Positions 1 to 10,862 of a DNA stretch of 64,000 nucleotides are shown here, one piece after another. The DNA is from Triglochin maritima (taxonomy: Eukaryota > Streptophyta > Magnoliopsida > Alismatales > Juncaginaceae). The position numbers were made by a program, and so were the translations under genes. Each line of letters opens with the position of its first letter. The stretch's first letter is position 1. Below the pieces are notes generated by a model. It was not told the DNA's origin and ran no database searches. It was given only the letters and a program-made list of their open reading frames with translations. The DNA lies in the NCBI GenBank assembly GCA_963682175.1, contig OY821775.1, positions 3,534,001 to 3,598,000 of the forward strand, in the 5' to 3' direction.

Positions 1-863
1 AGAAAAGAGAAAAAGAAAAAGAGAGGGAGGAGAGTGAAAATGAGAGAAGAGAAGGGGAGAAGAAAAAGGAGAGAAGGGAGAGGAGAAAAGAAAAGGAGAA
101 GAGCAAGAGAAGAGAAAGGAAGGAGGAAGCACACAAGGCTACATGGGATGATTCTTCATCACCATCATCATCGTCTTCTTCCTTGCAAAGTAGAAGAGAA
201 GTGGCTCATTCATGCTTCATGGCCATTGAAGATGAACAAAGTGAGGTAGCTTCTAACTCCTCTAAATCTTATTCCACTAGAAGTAATTCATGTTCAAGTA
301 AATCATATTCTAGTGCTAGCTCTAATTCTAATGCTAATGATGAATCATATACACATGATGAGCTACAAAATGCATTTCATGATTTAGTTAAACAATATGA
401 GATCATTTGTGAAAAGAACAAAAATGCTAGAAAAACTATAAATGATCTCAAATGCCAAATTGAATTAATCATGAATGAAAAGAATGAGGTGATTGCTAGA
501 CTTGAATCAAATGAATCATCACTTGCTAGTCTAAGTAAAACACCCATTATTGATGAACATGTAGATCTTAAAGCTTCAAATATGCAATTAAGAAAAGATC
601 TTGAAATGTTCACTAAAGGAACAAAAATGCTTGATATGCTTTTGAGTAGTCAAAGACAATCATTAGCTAAACATGGTTTAGGATACAATGTGCATTTGAA
701 AAACCATGTATCTCATACTACTTTAAATGGCAAGCATTTATTTGTTAAATCTAGTTCCTCAAGTGTGTGGGCACCCAAAACCAAAATGGTTTGGATTCCC
801 AAAACTAACATTCAAGGACCCAAAGTTGTTTGGGTACCTAAATCTACACTTGTAGGAGCTTGA
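1..863 (+). CDS. Retrotransposon gag, 3' part of the first array unit
   Basis: This is the C-terminal 287 codons of the 552-residue gag, cut by the window edge; codons start at position 3. It begins inside the Lys/Glu/Arg-rich tract and continues through the Ser-rich segment, the predicted coiled coil and the three VWxPK motifs to the TGA ending at 863. Its translation matches the same part of the four complete copies downstream. Confidence 0.85.
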   Translation, partial: KREKEKEREESENERREGEKKKERRERRKEKEKSKRRERKEEAHKATWDDSSSPSSSSSSLQSRREVAHSCFMAIEDEQSEVASNSSKSYSTRSNSCSSKSYSSASSNSNANDESYTHDELQNAFHDLVKQYEIICEKNKNARKTINDLKCQIELIMNEKNEVIARLESNESSLASLSKTPIIDEHVDLKASNMQLRKDLEMFTKGTKMLDMLLSSQRQSLAKHGLGYNVHLKNHVSHTTLNGKHLFVKSSSSSVWAPKTKMVWIPKTNIQGPKVVWVPKSTLVGA

Positions 864-1495
864 GGAGGAAATTGGTGGTGACCGGGTGAGCTCAAGAGTC
901 AAATTCAAATCCGGTTGCATCACCAAATGAGATTGGAGCTAAATTCGAATTCAACATTGGTATAAATTCCTATCTATACAATTCATGTTAAATTAGCTCT
1001 AATCTAGCTTCACATGCTTAATTGACATATCATATAGTTCAATTCATTGAAAATCATTATCCCTATTCATTGCAAATCATTTATCACATCCATTGATTCT
1101 AAATGTCAAATTTTAAATGGATGTTAGAATAAGGCTTAAGTTGAAACTTAAATGAACTTAACTTGAATCATACTCATTGTTTCCATTTAGCCTTATTGAT
1201 AGGGGGAGCTTAAATGTTATATCTTTTATTAGAGTAATGAAGTGCAAAATTTAGGGGGAGCAACTTCATTACAAGACATCCAAATGCTATGCTTAAAGTC
1301 TTAAATAATTATTATTTTTGATGGATGTCAAAGGGGGAGAGATAATTAAGGGGGTAACTTGGAATTTGACATAAAATTGAACAAAAACTATGCACACCCA
1401 TAGGGGGAGCATTAATATGCATAGTTTACATATACAAATTCCATGTATTTAGATAGAATTAAGATATAGGTTGCCATCATCAAAAAGGGGGAGAT
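864..1495 (+). other. Noncoding 3' region of retrotransposon unit with hairpins and purine boxes
   Basis: There is no ORF between the gag stop and the LTR, where a full Copia element would carry pol. The segment instead holds a chain of inverted repeats and AGGGGGAG boxes at 1201-1208, 1253-1260, 1332-1339 and 1402-1409, before the true polypurine tract at the LTR edge. The same region recurs at 4750-5381, 8636-9267, 12522-13153 and 16408-17039. The pairings I could verify by eye are 1086-1094 with 1116-1124, 1128-1136 with 1189-1197, 1234-1243 with 1263-1272, 1275-1282 with 1322-1329, 1360-1368 with 1435-1443, and 1385-1394 with 1418-1427. The function is unknown; packaging, dimerisation or plus-strand priming are possibilities. 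Confidence 0.8.
1482..1494 (+). promoter_or_regulatory. Polypurine tract (plus-strand primer)
   Basis: A run of five A, five G, then AGA sits directly 5' of the LTR start at 1496. This is the expected place for the RNase H-resistant primer of plus-strand DNA synthesis. Equivalent intact tracts lie at 9254-9266, 13140-13152 and 17026-17038; the one at 5368-5380 carries a substitution. Confidence 0.85.
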
Positions 1496-1870
1496 TGTTG
1501 GCTTTTTGGCCTTAATCTAGGTTTTGATGATTTAATTAACCTAATCTTAATTATGATGATGTAGAGTAGCACACATATTGCATTGCATATATATTGCATG
1601 TGCTAACCTCTACAGGTGATCAAGACTCATGGAAGGAAGGAAATCAAGTCAAGATTTGTAATAAAGCTAAATGAAGACTTGTAATCTTGATTTTATTTTG
1701 AGTCTTAGGAACATGTGTAAATTGAGCATACAAGAGTTAAAAACCAATCACATACACAATAGGTTCCCTATAGAAGTCACACAAGAAATTTCACATTATT
1801 TGGACTTCATTAGATCACCCAAACCTTAGTCGGAAATCACTTATAAACTTAAACCCAGATTTCCTGTGTG

Positions 1871-2347
1871 AACCGGTCGACCGAACCAGTTCTCAGTTCG
1901 ACCGGTTTATAACAGACTCTCCACAGTGATTTTACCGAACTCTACCGGTCGACCGGTTCTACCTTTTCGGTCGACCGATCCCGGATTTTAATATGGCCGT
2001 TTTTCTTGTCGTATTCCTATAACGGTCGTATTCGTATAAAACAAACTTAACCCCAAAATACATTCGGTAACCGGTCGAACGAAGACCTTGTTTCGGTCGA
2101 CCGGTTGAACATATTTTTCAGAAACCAAATTCCCTGCTATCGGTCGACACATTTCTCGTTCGACCGATTGACCTTTGTCTCAACCGAATCCCCTTTTCGG
2201 TCGACCGCTCCATACTTTGGTTCGACCGATTCACTTAAGTAGAGTTAAGTTCTAGCTCGTTTGTCCGACCGAATATTCTTTTGTTCGACCGTTCTCCTTG
2301 AAATCAAGTGAACGGTCGACCGGTTTAGTAGTTTCGGTCGACCGGTT
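1871..2347 (+). repeat. Palindrome cluster in LTR U3 (CGGTCGACCG family)
   Basis: About 14 full or half copies of a palindromic core, CGGTCGACCG or GTTCGACCGA, occur in under 500 bp of LTR 1, often extended to ACCGGTCGACCGGT. The same cluster is present in each LTR at +3886 steps. Palindrome-rich LTRs are a described trait of Sireviruses. The position just upstream of the TATA box suggests binding sites for a dimeric regulator or a methylation-dense enhancer (inference). Confidence 0.85.
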
Positions 2348-2438
2348 CTGGACAGATTTGCAGCCCGATTTTCTGCTTTGTGTATCTTGCACAAAACCCA
2401 ATCAAATCTATCCCCAACGGCTAGAAAACCTTAGGAGC

Positions 2439-2447
2439 TTATAAATA
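2439..2447 (+). promoter_or_regulatory. LTR TATA box
   Basis: TTATAAATA lies about 90 bp after the palindrome cluster and about 590 bp before the LTR end. It would place transcription start near 2470. Identical boxes occur in the other LTRs, at +3886 steps. Confidence 0.65.
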
Positions 2448-3040
2448 GAGGATCAAGACTTGTTGTTAACACAACTCTCCAACTCCAATTGTCCCAAAAC
2501 ATTAGAGAGAAACTTCAATCCTCAAAGCTCCCAATTCTACACTCTTTAAGCCTAAACTTCACACACTTGATCATATACTCATCCTACTCAAAGTGTGCTC
2601 AATTAGAGAGTGAATCCCACTCAAGGTTACATTTGTTGTCAAGTGAGCAAGGGTCTTGGTGAAAGCCCAAGACAAAGAAGCAAGGATTTCGGTGAAAGCC
2701 CGAAGTGTTCCTCTCGGATTGTGAGAGGTGGTGCCAAGCTCGGCGAGGGTTGTTCGCGAGCTTGAAGACTTGTAAAAGGCGTTGCTCCCGGCCCGGAACG
2801 GGGAGGCATAGTGAAGACGCAAGAGGGGCTCGAACGGAGATTCGAGAGGGGCTTGCAAGAGAGGACGTAGGCGCGGCCGAACCTCTATAAAAACCGACGT
2901 GTCTTCCTTGTGGTTTGCATTGTCTTTCCTTCTCTACTTGTTTGTTTATTCCGCTGCGCATTTGTTTGCTTAATCAAGTAGAACATTAGGGATTAGATTA
3001 AAAGTGATTAGTGGACCCATAACCCACACGATCCTACATT

Positions 3041-3052
3041 TGGTATCAGAGC
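3041..3052 (+). promoter_or_regulatory. Primer binding site for initiator Met tRNA
   Basis: TGGTATCAGAGC starts two bases after the LTR end and is complementary to the 3' end of plant initiator tRNA-Met, the standard primer of plant Copia elements. Copies occur at 6927, 10813 and 14699. There is none after the last LTR, so 18582 is a true element edge. Confidence 0.93.
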
Positions 3053-3090
3053 CTTGTTAGCTAAATTCTATACTTAATCGTATTTTTAGC

Positions 3091-4749
3091 ATGGCTAGCA
3101 CATCTAATCACTTAGAGGGTTTATGCACCACAAGGCCTCCTTTGCTTAATGGGTCAAATTATGATTATTGGAAAAATAGAATGAAAATCTTTTTAATATC
3201 AAATGACCTTAAGTATTGGAAGTTTATTCAAAATCCATACATACCCCCAAATGAAGATGATTTAGATTCTCTATCTAGGGCTCAAATGAAAGAAATTGAA
3301 ATGAATTCAAAAATTATGAATATTCTTTATTGTGGCCTTAATGAGGGAGAATACAATAGAATTAGGGGATGTGAAAGTGCAAATGAAATATGGCATAGGT
3401 TACAAATGCATCATGAGGGTGATAGCAAAACCAAAGAAACTAGGATAAGTCTCCTCATGCATAAATATGAAATATTTTCTATGCAAATCGGTGAGAACAT
3501 AAGCGACATGAACACTCGCTTCACCGATATCACTAACTCTCTTTTGATTCTTGGAAGAAGGATAAATGAAGGAGAGATGACTCGAAAATTCCTCCGGTCA
3601 TTGAGTAACGATTGGGAAGACAAGGTCGTGGCAATCGAAGAATCGCACGATCTTTCAAAATTGAAGATGGAGGAACTCATTGGAAATCTCATGGCCTATG
3701 AGCTCCAATTGAGTCATCGAAGAGAGAAGGAAGCATCAAAGAAAAACTCCGTGGTGGCATTACATGCAAATTTTGATGAGCCAAGGAGGGTGGAAGAAGA
3801 GGACATTGAGGTCCTTGCCCAAGACTTCTTCAAATACCTCAAGAGGGATAAAGGAGAAAAGAATGAAAGAAGAGGTAGAAGAAGTGAGAAAAGAGAAAAA
3901 GAAAAAGAGAGGGAGGAGAGTGAAAATGAGAGAAGAGAAGGGGAGAAGAAAAAGGAGAGAAGGGAGAGGAGAAAAGAAAAGGAGAAGAGCAAGAGAAGAG
4001 AAAGGAAGGAGGAAGCACACAAGGCTACATGGGATGATTCTTCATCACCATCATCATCGTCTTCTTCCTTGCAAAGTAGAAGAGAAGTGGCTCATTCATG
4101 CTTCATGGCCATTGAAGATGAACAAAGTGAGGTAGCTTCTAACTCCTCTAAATCTTATTCCACTAGAAGTAATTCATGTTCAAGTAAATCATATTCTAGT
4201 GCTAGCTCTAATTCTAATGCTAATGATGAATCATATACACATGATGAGCTACAAAATGCATTTCATGATTTAGTTAAACAATATGAGATCATTTGTGAAA
4301 AGAACAAAAATGCTAGAAAAACTATAAATGATCTCAAATGCCAAATTGAATTAATCATGAATGAAAAGAATGAGGTGATTGCTAGACTTGAATCAAATGA
4401 ATCATCACTTGCTAGTCTAAGTAAAACACCCATTATTGATGAACATGTAGATCTTAAAGCTTCAAATATGCAATTAAGAAAAGATCTTGAAATGTTCACT
4501 AAAGGAACAAAAATGCTTGATATGCTTTTGAGTAGTCAAAGACAATCATTAGCTAAACATGGTTTAGGATACAATGTGCATTTGAAAAACCATGTATCTC
4601 ATACTACTTTAAATGGCAAGCATTTATTTGTTAAATCTAGTTCCTCAAGTGTGTGGGCACCCAAAACCAAAATGGTTTGGATTCCCAAAACTAACATTCA
4701 AGGACCCAAAGTTGTTTGGGTACCTAAATCTACACTTGTAGGAGCTTGA
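3091..4749 (+). CDS. Retrotransposon gag (UBN2-type), unit 2
   Basis: This 552-residue ORF starts 39 bp after the primer site. The N-terminus has the Copia gag signature NGSNYDYWKNRM (about residues 20-31), followed by the UBN2-type capsid region to about residue 210. In related Copia gags a CCHC zinc knuckle would be expected next; none is present. Residues 251-308 are instead almost only K, E and R with a few S, G, N and D. A Ser-rich stretch (about 313-380), a likely coiled coil (about 383-440) and three VWxPK motifs (521-546) follow. The ORF stops where protease-integrase would begin. No frameshift or stop disrupts it, so it may still make protein. It probably depends on a full-length relative for reverse transcription (inference). 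Confidence 0.9.
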   Translation: MASTSNHLEGLCTTRPPLLNGSNYDYWKNRMKIFLISNDLKYWKFIQNPYIPPNEDDLDSLSRAQMKEIEMNSKIMNILYCGLNEGEYNRIRGCESANEIWHRLQMHHEGDSKTKETRISLLMHKYEIFSMQIGENISDMNTRFTDITNSLLILGRRINEGEMTRKFLRSLSNDWEDKVVAIEESHDLSKLKMEELIGNLMAYELQLSHRREKEASKKNSVVALHANFDEPRRVEEEDIEVLAQDFFKYLKRDKGEKNERRGRRSEKREKEKEREESENERREGEKKKERRERRKEKEKSKRRERKEEAHKATWDDSSSPSSSSSSLQSRREVAHSCFMAIEDEQSEVASNSSKSYSTRSNSCSSKSYSSASSNSNANDESYTHDELQNAFHDLVKQYEIICEKNKNARKTINDLKCQIELIMNEKNEVIARLESNESSLASLSKTPIIDEHVDLKASNMQLRKDLEMFTKGTKMLDMLLSSQRQSLAKHGLGYNVHLKNHVSHTTLNGKHLFVKSSSSSVWAPKTKMVWIPKTNIQGPKVVWVPKSTLVGA

Positions 4750-5381
4750 GGAGGAAATTGGTGGTGACCGGGTGAGCTCAAGAGTCAAATTCAAATCCGG
4801 TTGCATCACCAAATGAGATTGGAGCTAAATTCGAATTCAACATTGGTATAAATTCCTATCTATACAATTCATGTTAAATTAGCTCTAATCTAGCTTCACA
4901 TGCTTAATTGACATATCATATAGTTCAATTCATTGAAAATCATTATCCCTATTCATTGCAAATCATTTATCACATCCATTGATTCTAAATGTCAAATTTT
5001 AAATGGATGTTAGAATAAGGCTTAAGTTGAAACTTAAATGAACTTAACTTGAATCATACTCATTGTTTCCATTTAGCCTTATTGATAGGGGGAGCTTAAA
5101 TGTTATATCTTTTATTAGAGTAATGAAGTGCAAAATTTAGGGGGAGCAACTTCATTACAAGACATCCAAATGCTATGCTTAAAGTCTTAAATAATTATTA
5201 TTTTTGATGGATGTCAAAGGGGGAGAGATAATTAAGGGGGTAACTTGGAATTTGACATAAAATTGAACAAAAACTATGCACACCCATAGGGGGAGCATTA
5301 ATATGCATAGTTTACATATACAAATTCCATGTATTTAGATAGAATTAAGATATAGGTTGCCATCATCAAAAAGGGGAAGAT
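4750..5381 (+). other. Noncoding 3' region of unit 2, with mutated polypurine tract
   Basis: This is the same hairpin and purine-box region as 864-1495. The polypurine tract at 5368-5380 reads four G then A where the other units have five G; the changed base is 5377. It is the only unit-to-unit difference I noticed in the array. Confidence 0.85.
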
Positions 5382-6924
5382 TGTTGGCTTTTTGGCCTTA
5401 ATCTAGGTTTTGATGATTTAATTAACCTAATCTTAATTATGATGATGTAGAGTAGCACACATATTGCATTGCATATATATTGCATGTGCTAACCTCTACA
5501 GGTGATCAAGACTCATGGAAGGAAGGAAATCAAGTCAAGATTTGTAATAAAGCTAAATGAAGACTTGTAATCTTGATTTTATTTTGAGTCTTAGGAACAT
5601 GTGTAAATTGAGCATACAAGAGTTAAAAACCAATCACATACACAATAGGTTCCCTATAGAAGTCACACAAGAAATTTCACATTATTTGGACTTCATTAGA
5701 TCACCCAAACCTTAGTCGGAAATCACTTATAAACTTAAACCCAGATTTCCTGTGTGAACCGGTCGACCGAACCAGTTCTCAGTTCGACCGGTTTATAACA
5801 GACTCTCCACAGTGATTTTACCGAACTCTACCGGTCGACCGGTTCTACCTTTTCGGTCGACCGATCCCGGATTTTAATATGGCCGTTTTTCTTGTCGTAT
5901 TCCTATAACGGTCGTATTCGTATAAAACAAACTTAACCCCAAAATACATTCGGTAACCGGTCGAACGAAGACCTTGTTTCGGTCGACCGGTTGAACATAT
6001 TTTTCAGAAACCAAATTCCCTGCTATCGGTCGACACATTTCTCGTTCGACCGATTGACCTTTGTCTCAACCGAATCCCCTTTTCGGTCGACCGCTCCATA
6101 CTTTGGTTCGACCGATTCACTTAAGTAGAGTTAAGTTCTAGCTCGTTTGTCCGACCGAATATTCTTTTGTTCGACCGTTCTCCTTGAAATCAAGTGAACG
6201 GTCGACCGGTTTAGTAGTTTCGGTCGACCGGTTCTGGACAGATTTGCAGCCCGATTTTCTGCTTTGTGTATCTTGCACAAAACCCAATCAAATCTATCCC
6301 CAACGGCTAGAAAACCTTAGGAGCTTATAAATAGAGGATCAAGACTTGTTGTTAACACAACTCTCCAACTCCAATTGTCCCAAAACATTAGAGAGAAACT
6401 TCAATCCTCAAAGCTCCCAATTCTACACTCTTTAAGCCTAAACTTCACACACTTGATCATATACTCATCCTACTCAAAGTGTGCTCAATTAGAGAGTGAA
6501 TCCCACTCAAGGTTACATTTGTTGTCAAGTGAGCAAGGGTCTTGGTGAAAGCCCAAGACAAAGAAGCAAGGATTTCGGTGAAAGCCCGAAGTGTTCCTCT
6601 CGGATTGTGAGAGGTGGTGCCAAGCTCGGCGAGGGTTGTTCGCGAGCTTGAAGACTTGTAAAAGGCGTTGCTCCCGGCCCGGAACGGGGAGGCATAGTGA
6701 AGACGCAAGAGGGGCTCGAACGGAGATTCGAGAGGGGCTTGCAAGAGAGGACGTAGGCGCGGCCGAACCTCTATAAAAACCGACGTGTCTTCCTTGTGGT
6801 TTGCATTGTCTTTCCTTCTCTACTTGTTTGTTTATTCCGCTGCGCATTTGTTTGCTTAATCAAGTAGAACATTAGGGATTAGATTAAAAGTGATTAGTGG
6901 ACCCATAACCCACACGATCCTACA
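5382..6924 (+). repeat. LTR 2 of the array
   Basis: A copy of LTR 1, 3886 bp downstream. It is shared by the unit on its left, as 3' LTR, and the unit on its right, as 5' LTR. A primer site follows at 6927. Confidence 0.92.
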
Positions 6925-6976
6925 TTTGGTATCAGAGCCTTGTTAGCTAAATTCTATACTTAATCGTATTTTTAGC

Positions 6977-8635
6977 ATGGCTAGCACATCTAATCACTTA
7001 GAGGGTTTATGCACCACAAGGCCTCCTTTGCTTAATGGGTCAAATTATGATTATTGGAAAAATAGAATGAAAATCTTTTTAATATCAAATGACCTTAAGT
7101 ATTGGAAGTTTATTCAAAATCCATACATACCCCCAAATGAAGATGATTTAGATTCTCTATCTAGGGCTCAAATGAAAGAAATTGAAATGAATTCAAAAAT
7201 TATGAATATTCTTTATTGTGGCCTTAATGAGGGAGAATACAATAGAATTAGGGGATGTGAAAGTGCAAATGAAATATGGCATAGGTTACAAATGCATCAT
7301 GAGGGTGATAGCAAAACCAAAGAAACTAGGATAAGTCTCCTCATGCATAAATATGAAATATTTTCTATGCAAATCGGTGAGAACATAAGCGACATGAACA
7401 CTCGCTTCACCGATATCACTAACTCTCTTTTGATTCTTGGAAGAAGGATAAATGAAGGAGAGATGACTCGAAAATTCCTCCGGTCATTGAGTAACGATTG
7501 GGAAGACAAGGTCGTGGCAATCGAAGAATCGCACGATCTTTCAAAATTGAAGATGGAGGAACTCATTGGAAATCTCATGGCCTATGAGCTCCAATTGAGT
7601 CATCGAAGAGAGAAGGAAGCATCAAAGAAAAACTCCGTGGTGGCATTACATGCAAATTTTGATGAGCCAAGGAGGGTGGAAGAAGAGGACATTGAGGTCC
7701 TTGCCCAAGACTTCTTCAAATACCTCAAGAGGGATAAAGGAGAAAAGAATGAAAGAAGAGGTAGAAGAAGTGAGAAAAGAGAAAAAGAAAAAGAGAGGGA
7801 GGAGAGTGAAAATGAGAGAAGAGAAGGGGAGAAGAAAAAGGAGAGAAGGGAGAGGAGAAAAGAAAAGGAGAAGAGCAAGAGAAGAGAAAGGAAGGAGGAA
7901 GCACACAAGGCTACATGGGATGATTCTTCATCACCATCATCATCGTCTTCTTCCTTGCAAAGTAGAAGAGAAGTGGCTCATTCATGCTTCATGGCCATTG
8001 AAGATGAACAAAGTGAGGTAGCTTCTAACTCCTCTAAATCTTATTCCACTAGAAGTAATTCATGTTCAAGTAAATCATATTCTAGTGCTAGCTCTAATTC
8101 TAATGCTAATGATGAATCATATACACATGATGAGCTACAAAATGCATTTCATGATTTAGTTAAACAATATGAGATCATTTGTGAAAAGAACAAAAATGCT
8201 AGAAAAACTATAAATGATCTCAAATGCCAAATTGAATTAATCATGAATGAAAAGAATGAGGTGATTGCTAGACTTGAATCAAATGAATCATCACTTGCTA
8301 GTCTAAGTAAAACACCCATTATTGATGAACATGTAGATCTTAAAGCTTCAAATATGCAATTAAGAAAAGATCTTGAAATGTTCACTAAAGGAACAAAAAT
8401 GCTTGATATGCTTTTGAGTAGTCAAAGACAATCATTAGCTAAACATGGTTTAGGATACAATGTGCATTTGAAAAACCATGTATCTCATACTACTTTAAAT
8501 GGCAAGCATTTATTTGTTAAATCTAGTTCCTCAAGTGTGTGGGCACCCAAAACCAAAATGGTTTGGATTCCCAAAACTAACATTCAAGGACCCAAAGTTG
8601 TTTGGGTACCTAAATCTACACTTGTAGGAGCTTGA
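6977..8635 (+). CDS. Retrotransposon gag (UBN2-type), unit 3
   Basis: The translation is identical, residue for residue, to the gag at 3091-4749: 552 residues, no CCHC knuckle, and a K/E/R-rich replacement tract. Complete identity over all copies points to very recent amplification or to sequence homogenisation. The same noncoding tail follows at 8636-9267. Confidence 0.9.
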   Translation: MASTSNHLEGLCTTRPPLLNGSNYDYWKNRMKIFLISNDLKYWKFIQNPYIPPNEDDLDSLSRAQMKEIEMNSKIMNILYCGLNEGEYNRIRGCESANEIWHRLQMHHEGDSKTKETRISLLMHKYEIFSMQIGENISDMNTRFTDITNSLLILGRRINEGEMTRKFLRSLSNDWEDKVVAIEESHDLSKLKMEELIGNLMAYELQLSHRREKEASKKNSVVALHANFDEPRRVEEEDIEVLAQDFFKYLKRDKGEKNERRGRRSEKREKEKEREESENERREGEKKKERRERRKEKEKSKRRERKEEAHKATWDDSSSPSSSSSSLQSRREVAHSCFMAIEDEQSEVASNSSKSYSTRSNSCSSKSYSSASSNSNANDESYTHDELQNAFHDLVKQYEIICEKNKNARKTINDLKCQIELIMNEKNEVIARLESNESSLASLSKTPIIDEHVDLKASNMQLRKDLEMFTKGTKMLDMLLSSQRQSLAKHGLGYNVHLKNHVSHTTLNGKHLFVKSSSSSVWAPKTKMVWIPKTNIQGPKVVWVPKSTLVGA

Positions 8636-9267
8636 GGAGGAAATTGGTGGTGACCGGGTGAGCTCAAGAGTCAAATTCAAATCCGGTTGCATCACCAAAT
8701 GAGATTGGAGCTAAATTCGAATTCAACATTGGTATAAATTCCTATCTATACAATTCATGTTAAATTAGCTCTAATCTAGCTTCACATGCTTAATTGACAT
8801 ATCATATAGTTCAATTCATTGAAAATCATTATCCCTATTCATTGCAAATCATTTATCACATCCATTGATTCTAAATGTCAAATTTTAAATGGATGTTAGA
8901 ATAAGGCTTAAGTTGAAACTTAAATGAACTTAACTTGAATCATACTCATTGTTTCCATTTAGCCTTATTGATAGGGGGAGCTTAAATGTTATATCTTTTA
9001 TTAGAGTAATGAAGTGCAAAATTTAGGGGGAGCAACTTCATTACAAGACATCCAAATGCTATGCTTAAAGTCTTAAATAATTATTATTTTTGATGGATGT
9101 CAAAGGGGGAGAGATAATTAAGGGGGTAACTTGGAATTTGACATAAAATTGAACAAAAACTATGCACACCCATAGGGGGAGCATTAATATGCATAGTTTA
9201 CATATACAAATTCCATGTATTTAGATAGAATTAAGATATAGGTTGCCATCATCAAAAAGGGGGAGAT

Positions 9268-10810
9268 TGTTGGCTTTTTGGCCTTAATCTAGGTTTTGAT
9301 GATTTAATTAACCTAATCTTAATTATGATGATGTAGAGTAGCACACATATTGCATTGCATATATATTGCATGTGCTAACCTCTACAGGTGATCAAGACTC
9401 ATGGAAGGAAGGAAATCAAGTCAAGATTTGTAATAAAGCTAAATGAAGACTTGTAATCTTGATTTTATTTTGAGTCTTAGGAACATGTGTAAATTGAGCA
9501 TACAAGAGTTAAAAACCAATCACATACACAATAGGTTCCCTATAGAAGTCACACAAGAAATTTCACATTATTTGGACTTCATTAGATCACCCAAACCTTA
9601 GTCGGAAATCACTTATAAACTTAAACCCAGATTTCCTGTGTGAACCGGTCGACCGAACCAGTTCTCAGTTCGACCGGTTTATAACAGACTCTCCACAGTG
9701 ATTTTACCGAACTCTACCGGTCGACCGGTTCTACCTTTTCGGTCGACCGATCCCGGATTTTAATATGGCCGTTTTTCTTGTCGTATTCCTATAACGGTCG
9801 TATTCGTATAAAACAAACTTAACCCCAAAATACATTCGGTAACCGGTCGAACGAAGACCTTGTTTCGGTCGACCGGTTGAACATATTTTTCAGAAACCAA
9901 ATTCCCTGCTATCGGTCGACACATTTCTCGTTCGACCGATTGACCTTTGTCTCAACCGAATCCCCTTTTCGGTCGACCGCTCCATACTTTGGTTCGACCG
10001 ATTCACTTAAGTAGAGTTAAGTTCTAGCTCGTTTGTCCGACCGAATATTCTTTTGTTCGACCGTTCTCCTTGAAATCAAGTGAACGGTCGACCGGTTTAG
10101 TAGTTTCGGTCGACCGGTTCTGGACAGATTTGCAGCCCGATTTTCTGCTTTGTGTATCTTGCACAAAACCCAATCAAATCTATCCCCAACGGCTAGAAAA
10201 CCTTAGGAGCTTATAAATAGAGGATCAAGACTTGTTGTTAACACAACTCTCCAACTCCAATTGTCCCAAAACATTAGAGAGAAACTTCAATCCTCAAAGC
10301 TCCCAATTCTACACTCTTTAAGCCTAAACTTCACACACTTGATCATATACTCATCCTACTCAAAGTGTGCTCAATTAGAGAGTGAATCCCACTCAAGGTT
10401 ACATTTGTTGTCAAGTGAGCAAGGGTCTTGGTGAAAGCCCAAGACAAAGAAGCAAGGATTTCGGTGAAAGCCCGAAGTGTTCCTCTCGGATTGTGAGAGG
10501 TGGTGCCAAGCTCGGCGAGGGTTGTTCGCGAGCTTGAAGACTTGTAAAAGGCGTTGCTCCCGGCCCGGAACGGGGAGGCATAGTGAAGACGCAAGAGGGG
10601 CTCGAACGGAGATTCGAGAGGGGCTTGCAAGAGAGGACGTAGGCGCGGCCGAACCTCTATAAAAACCGACGTGTCTTCCTTGTGGTTTGCATTGTCTTTC
10701 CTTCTCTACTTGTTTGTTTATTCCGCTGCGCATTTGTTTGCTTAATCAAGTAGAACATTAGGGATTAGATTAAAAGTGATTAGTGGACCCATAACCCACA
10801 CGATCCTACA
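9268..10810 (+). repeat. LTR 3 of the array
   Basis: A copy of LTR 1 at +7772 bp, preceded by an intact polypurine tract (9254-9266) and followed by a primer site at 10813. Confidence 0.92.
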
Positions 10811-10862
10811 TTTGGTATCAGAGCCTTGTTAGCTAAATTCTATACTTAATCGTATTTTTAGC

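Larger units (their letters stand above)
1496..3038 (+). repeat. LTR 1 of the array (1543 bp)
   Basis: The repeat runs from TGTTGG to CTACA, keeping the TG...CA ends of LTR elements. A polypurine tract lies immediately upstream and a tRNA-iMet primer site two bases downstream, which fixes both borders. The U3 part holds a cluster of palindromes (1871-2347) and a TATA box (2439-2447). The downstream part turns GC-rich (about 2690-2890) before the end. Short ORFs inside it are not convincing genes. Confidence 0.92.

Noticed and set aside
864..1495. Hidden pol remnants after gag
   Set aside because: No frame over this 632-bp segment gives protease, integrase or RT motifs; the full-length domains would not fit.
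2571..2961. Minus-strand ORFs of 95 and 120 codons inside each LTR
   Set aside because: They lie in the GC-rich U5 part, overlap each other in different frames and repeat with every LTR; they have no protein signature.
3714..4022. Minus-strand ORFs rich in Leu, Ser and Phe opposite gag
   Set aside because: They are the antisense of the purine-rich K/E/R tract, so hydrophobic codons are expected by composition; they are shadows of gag.
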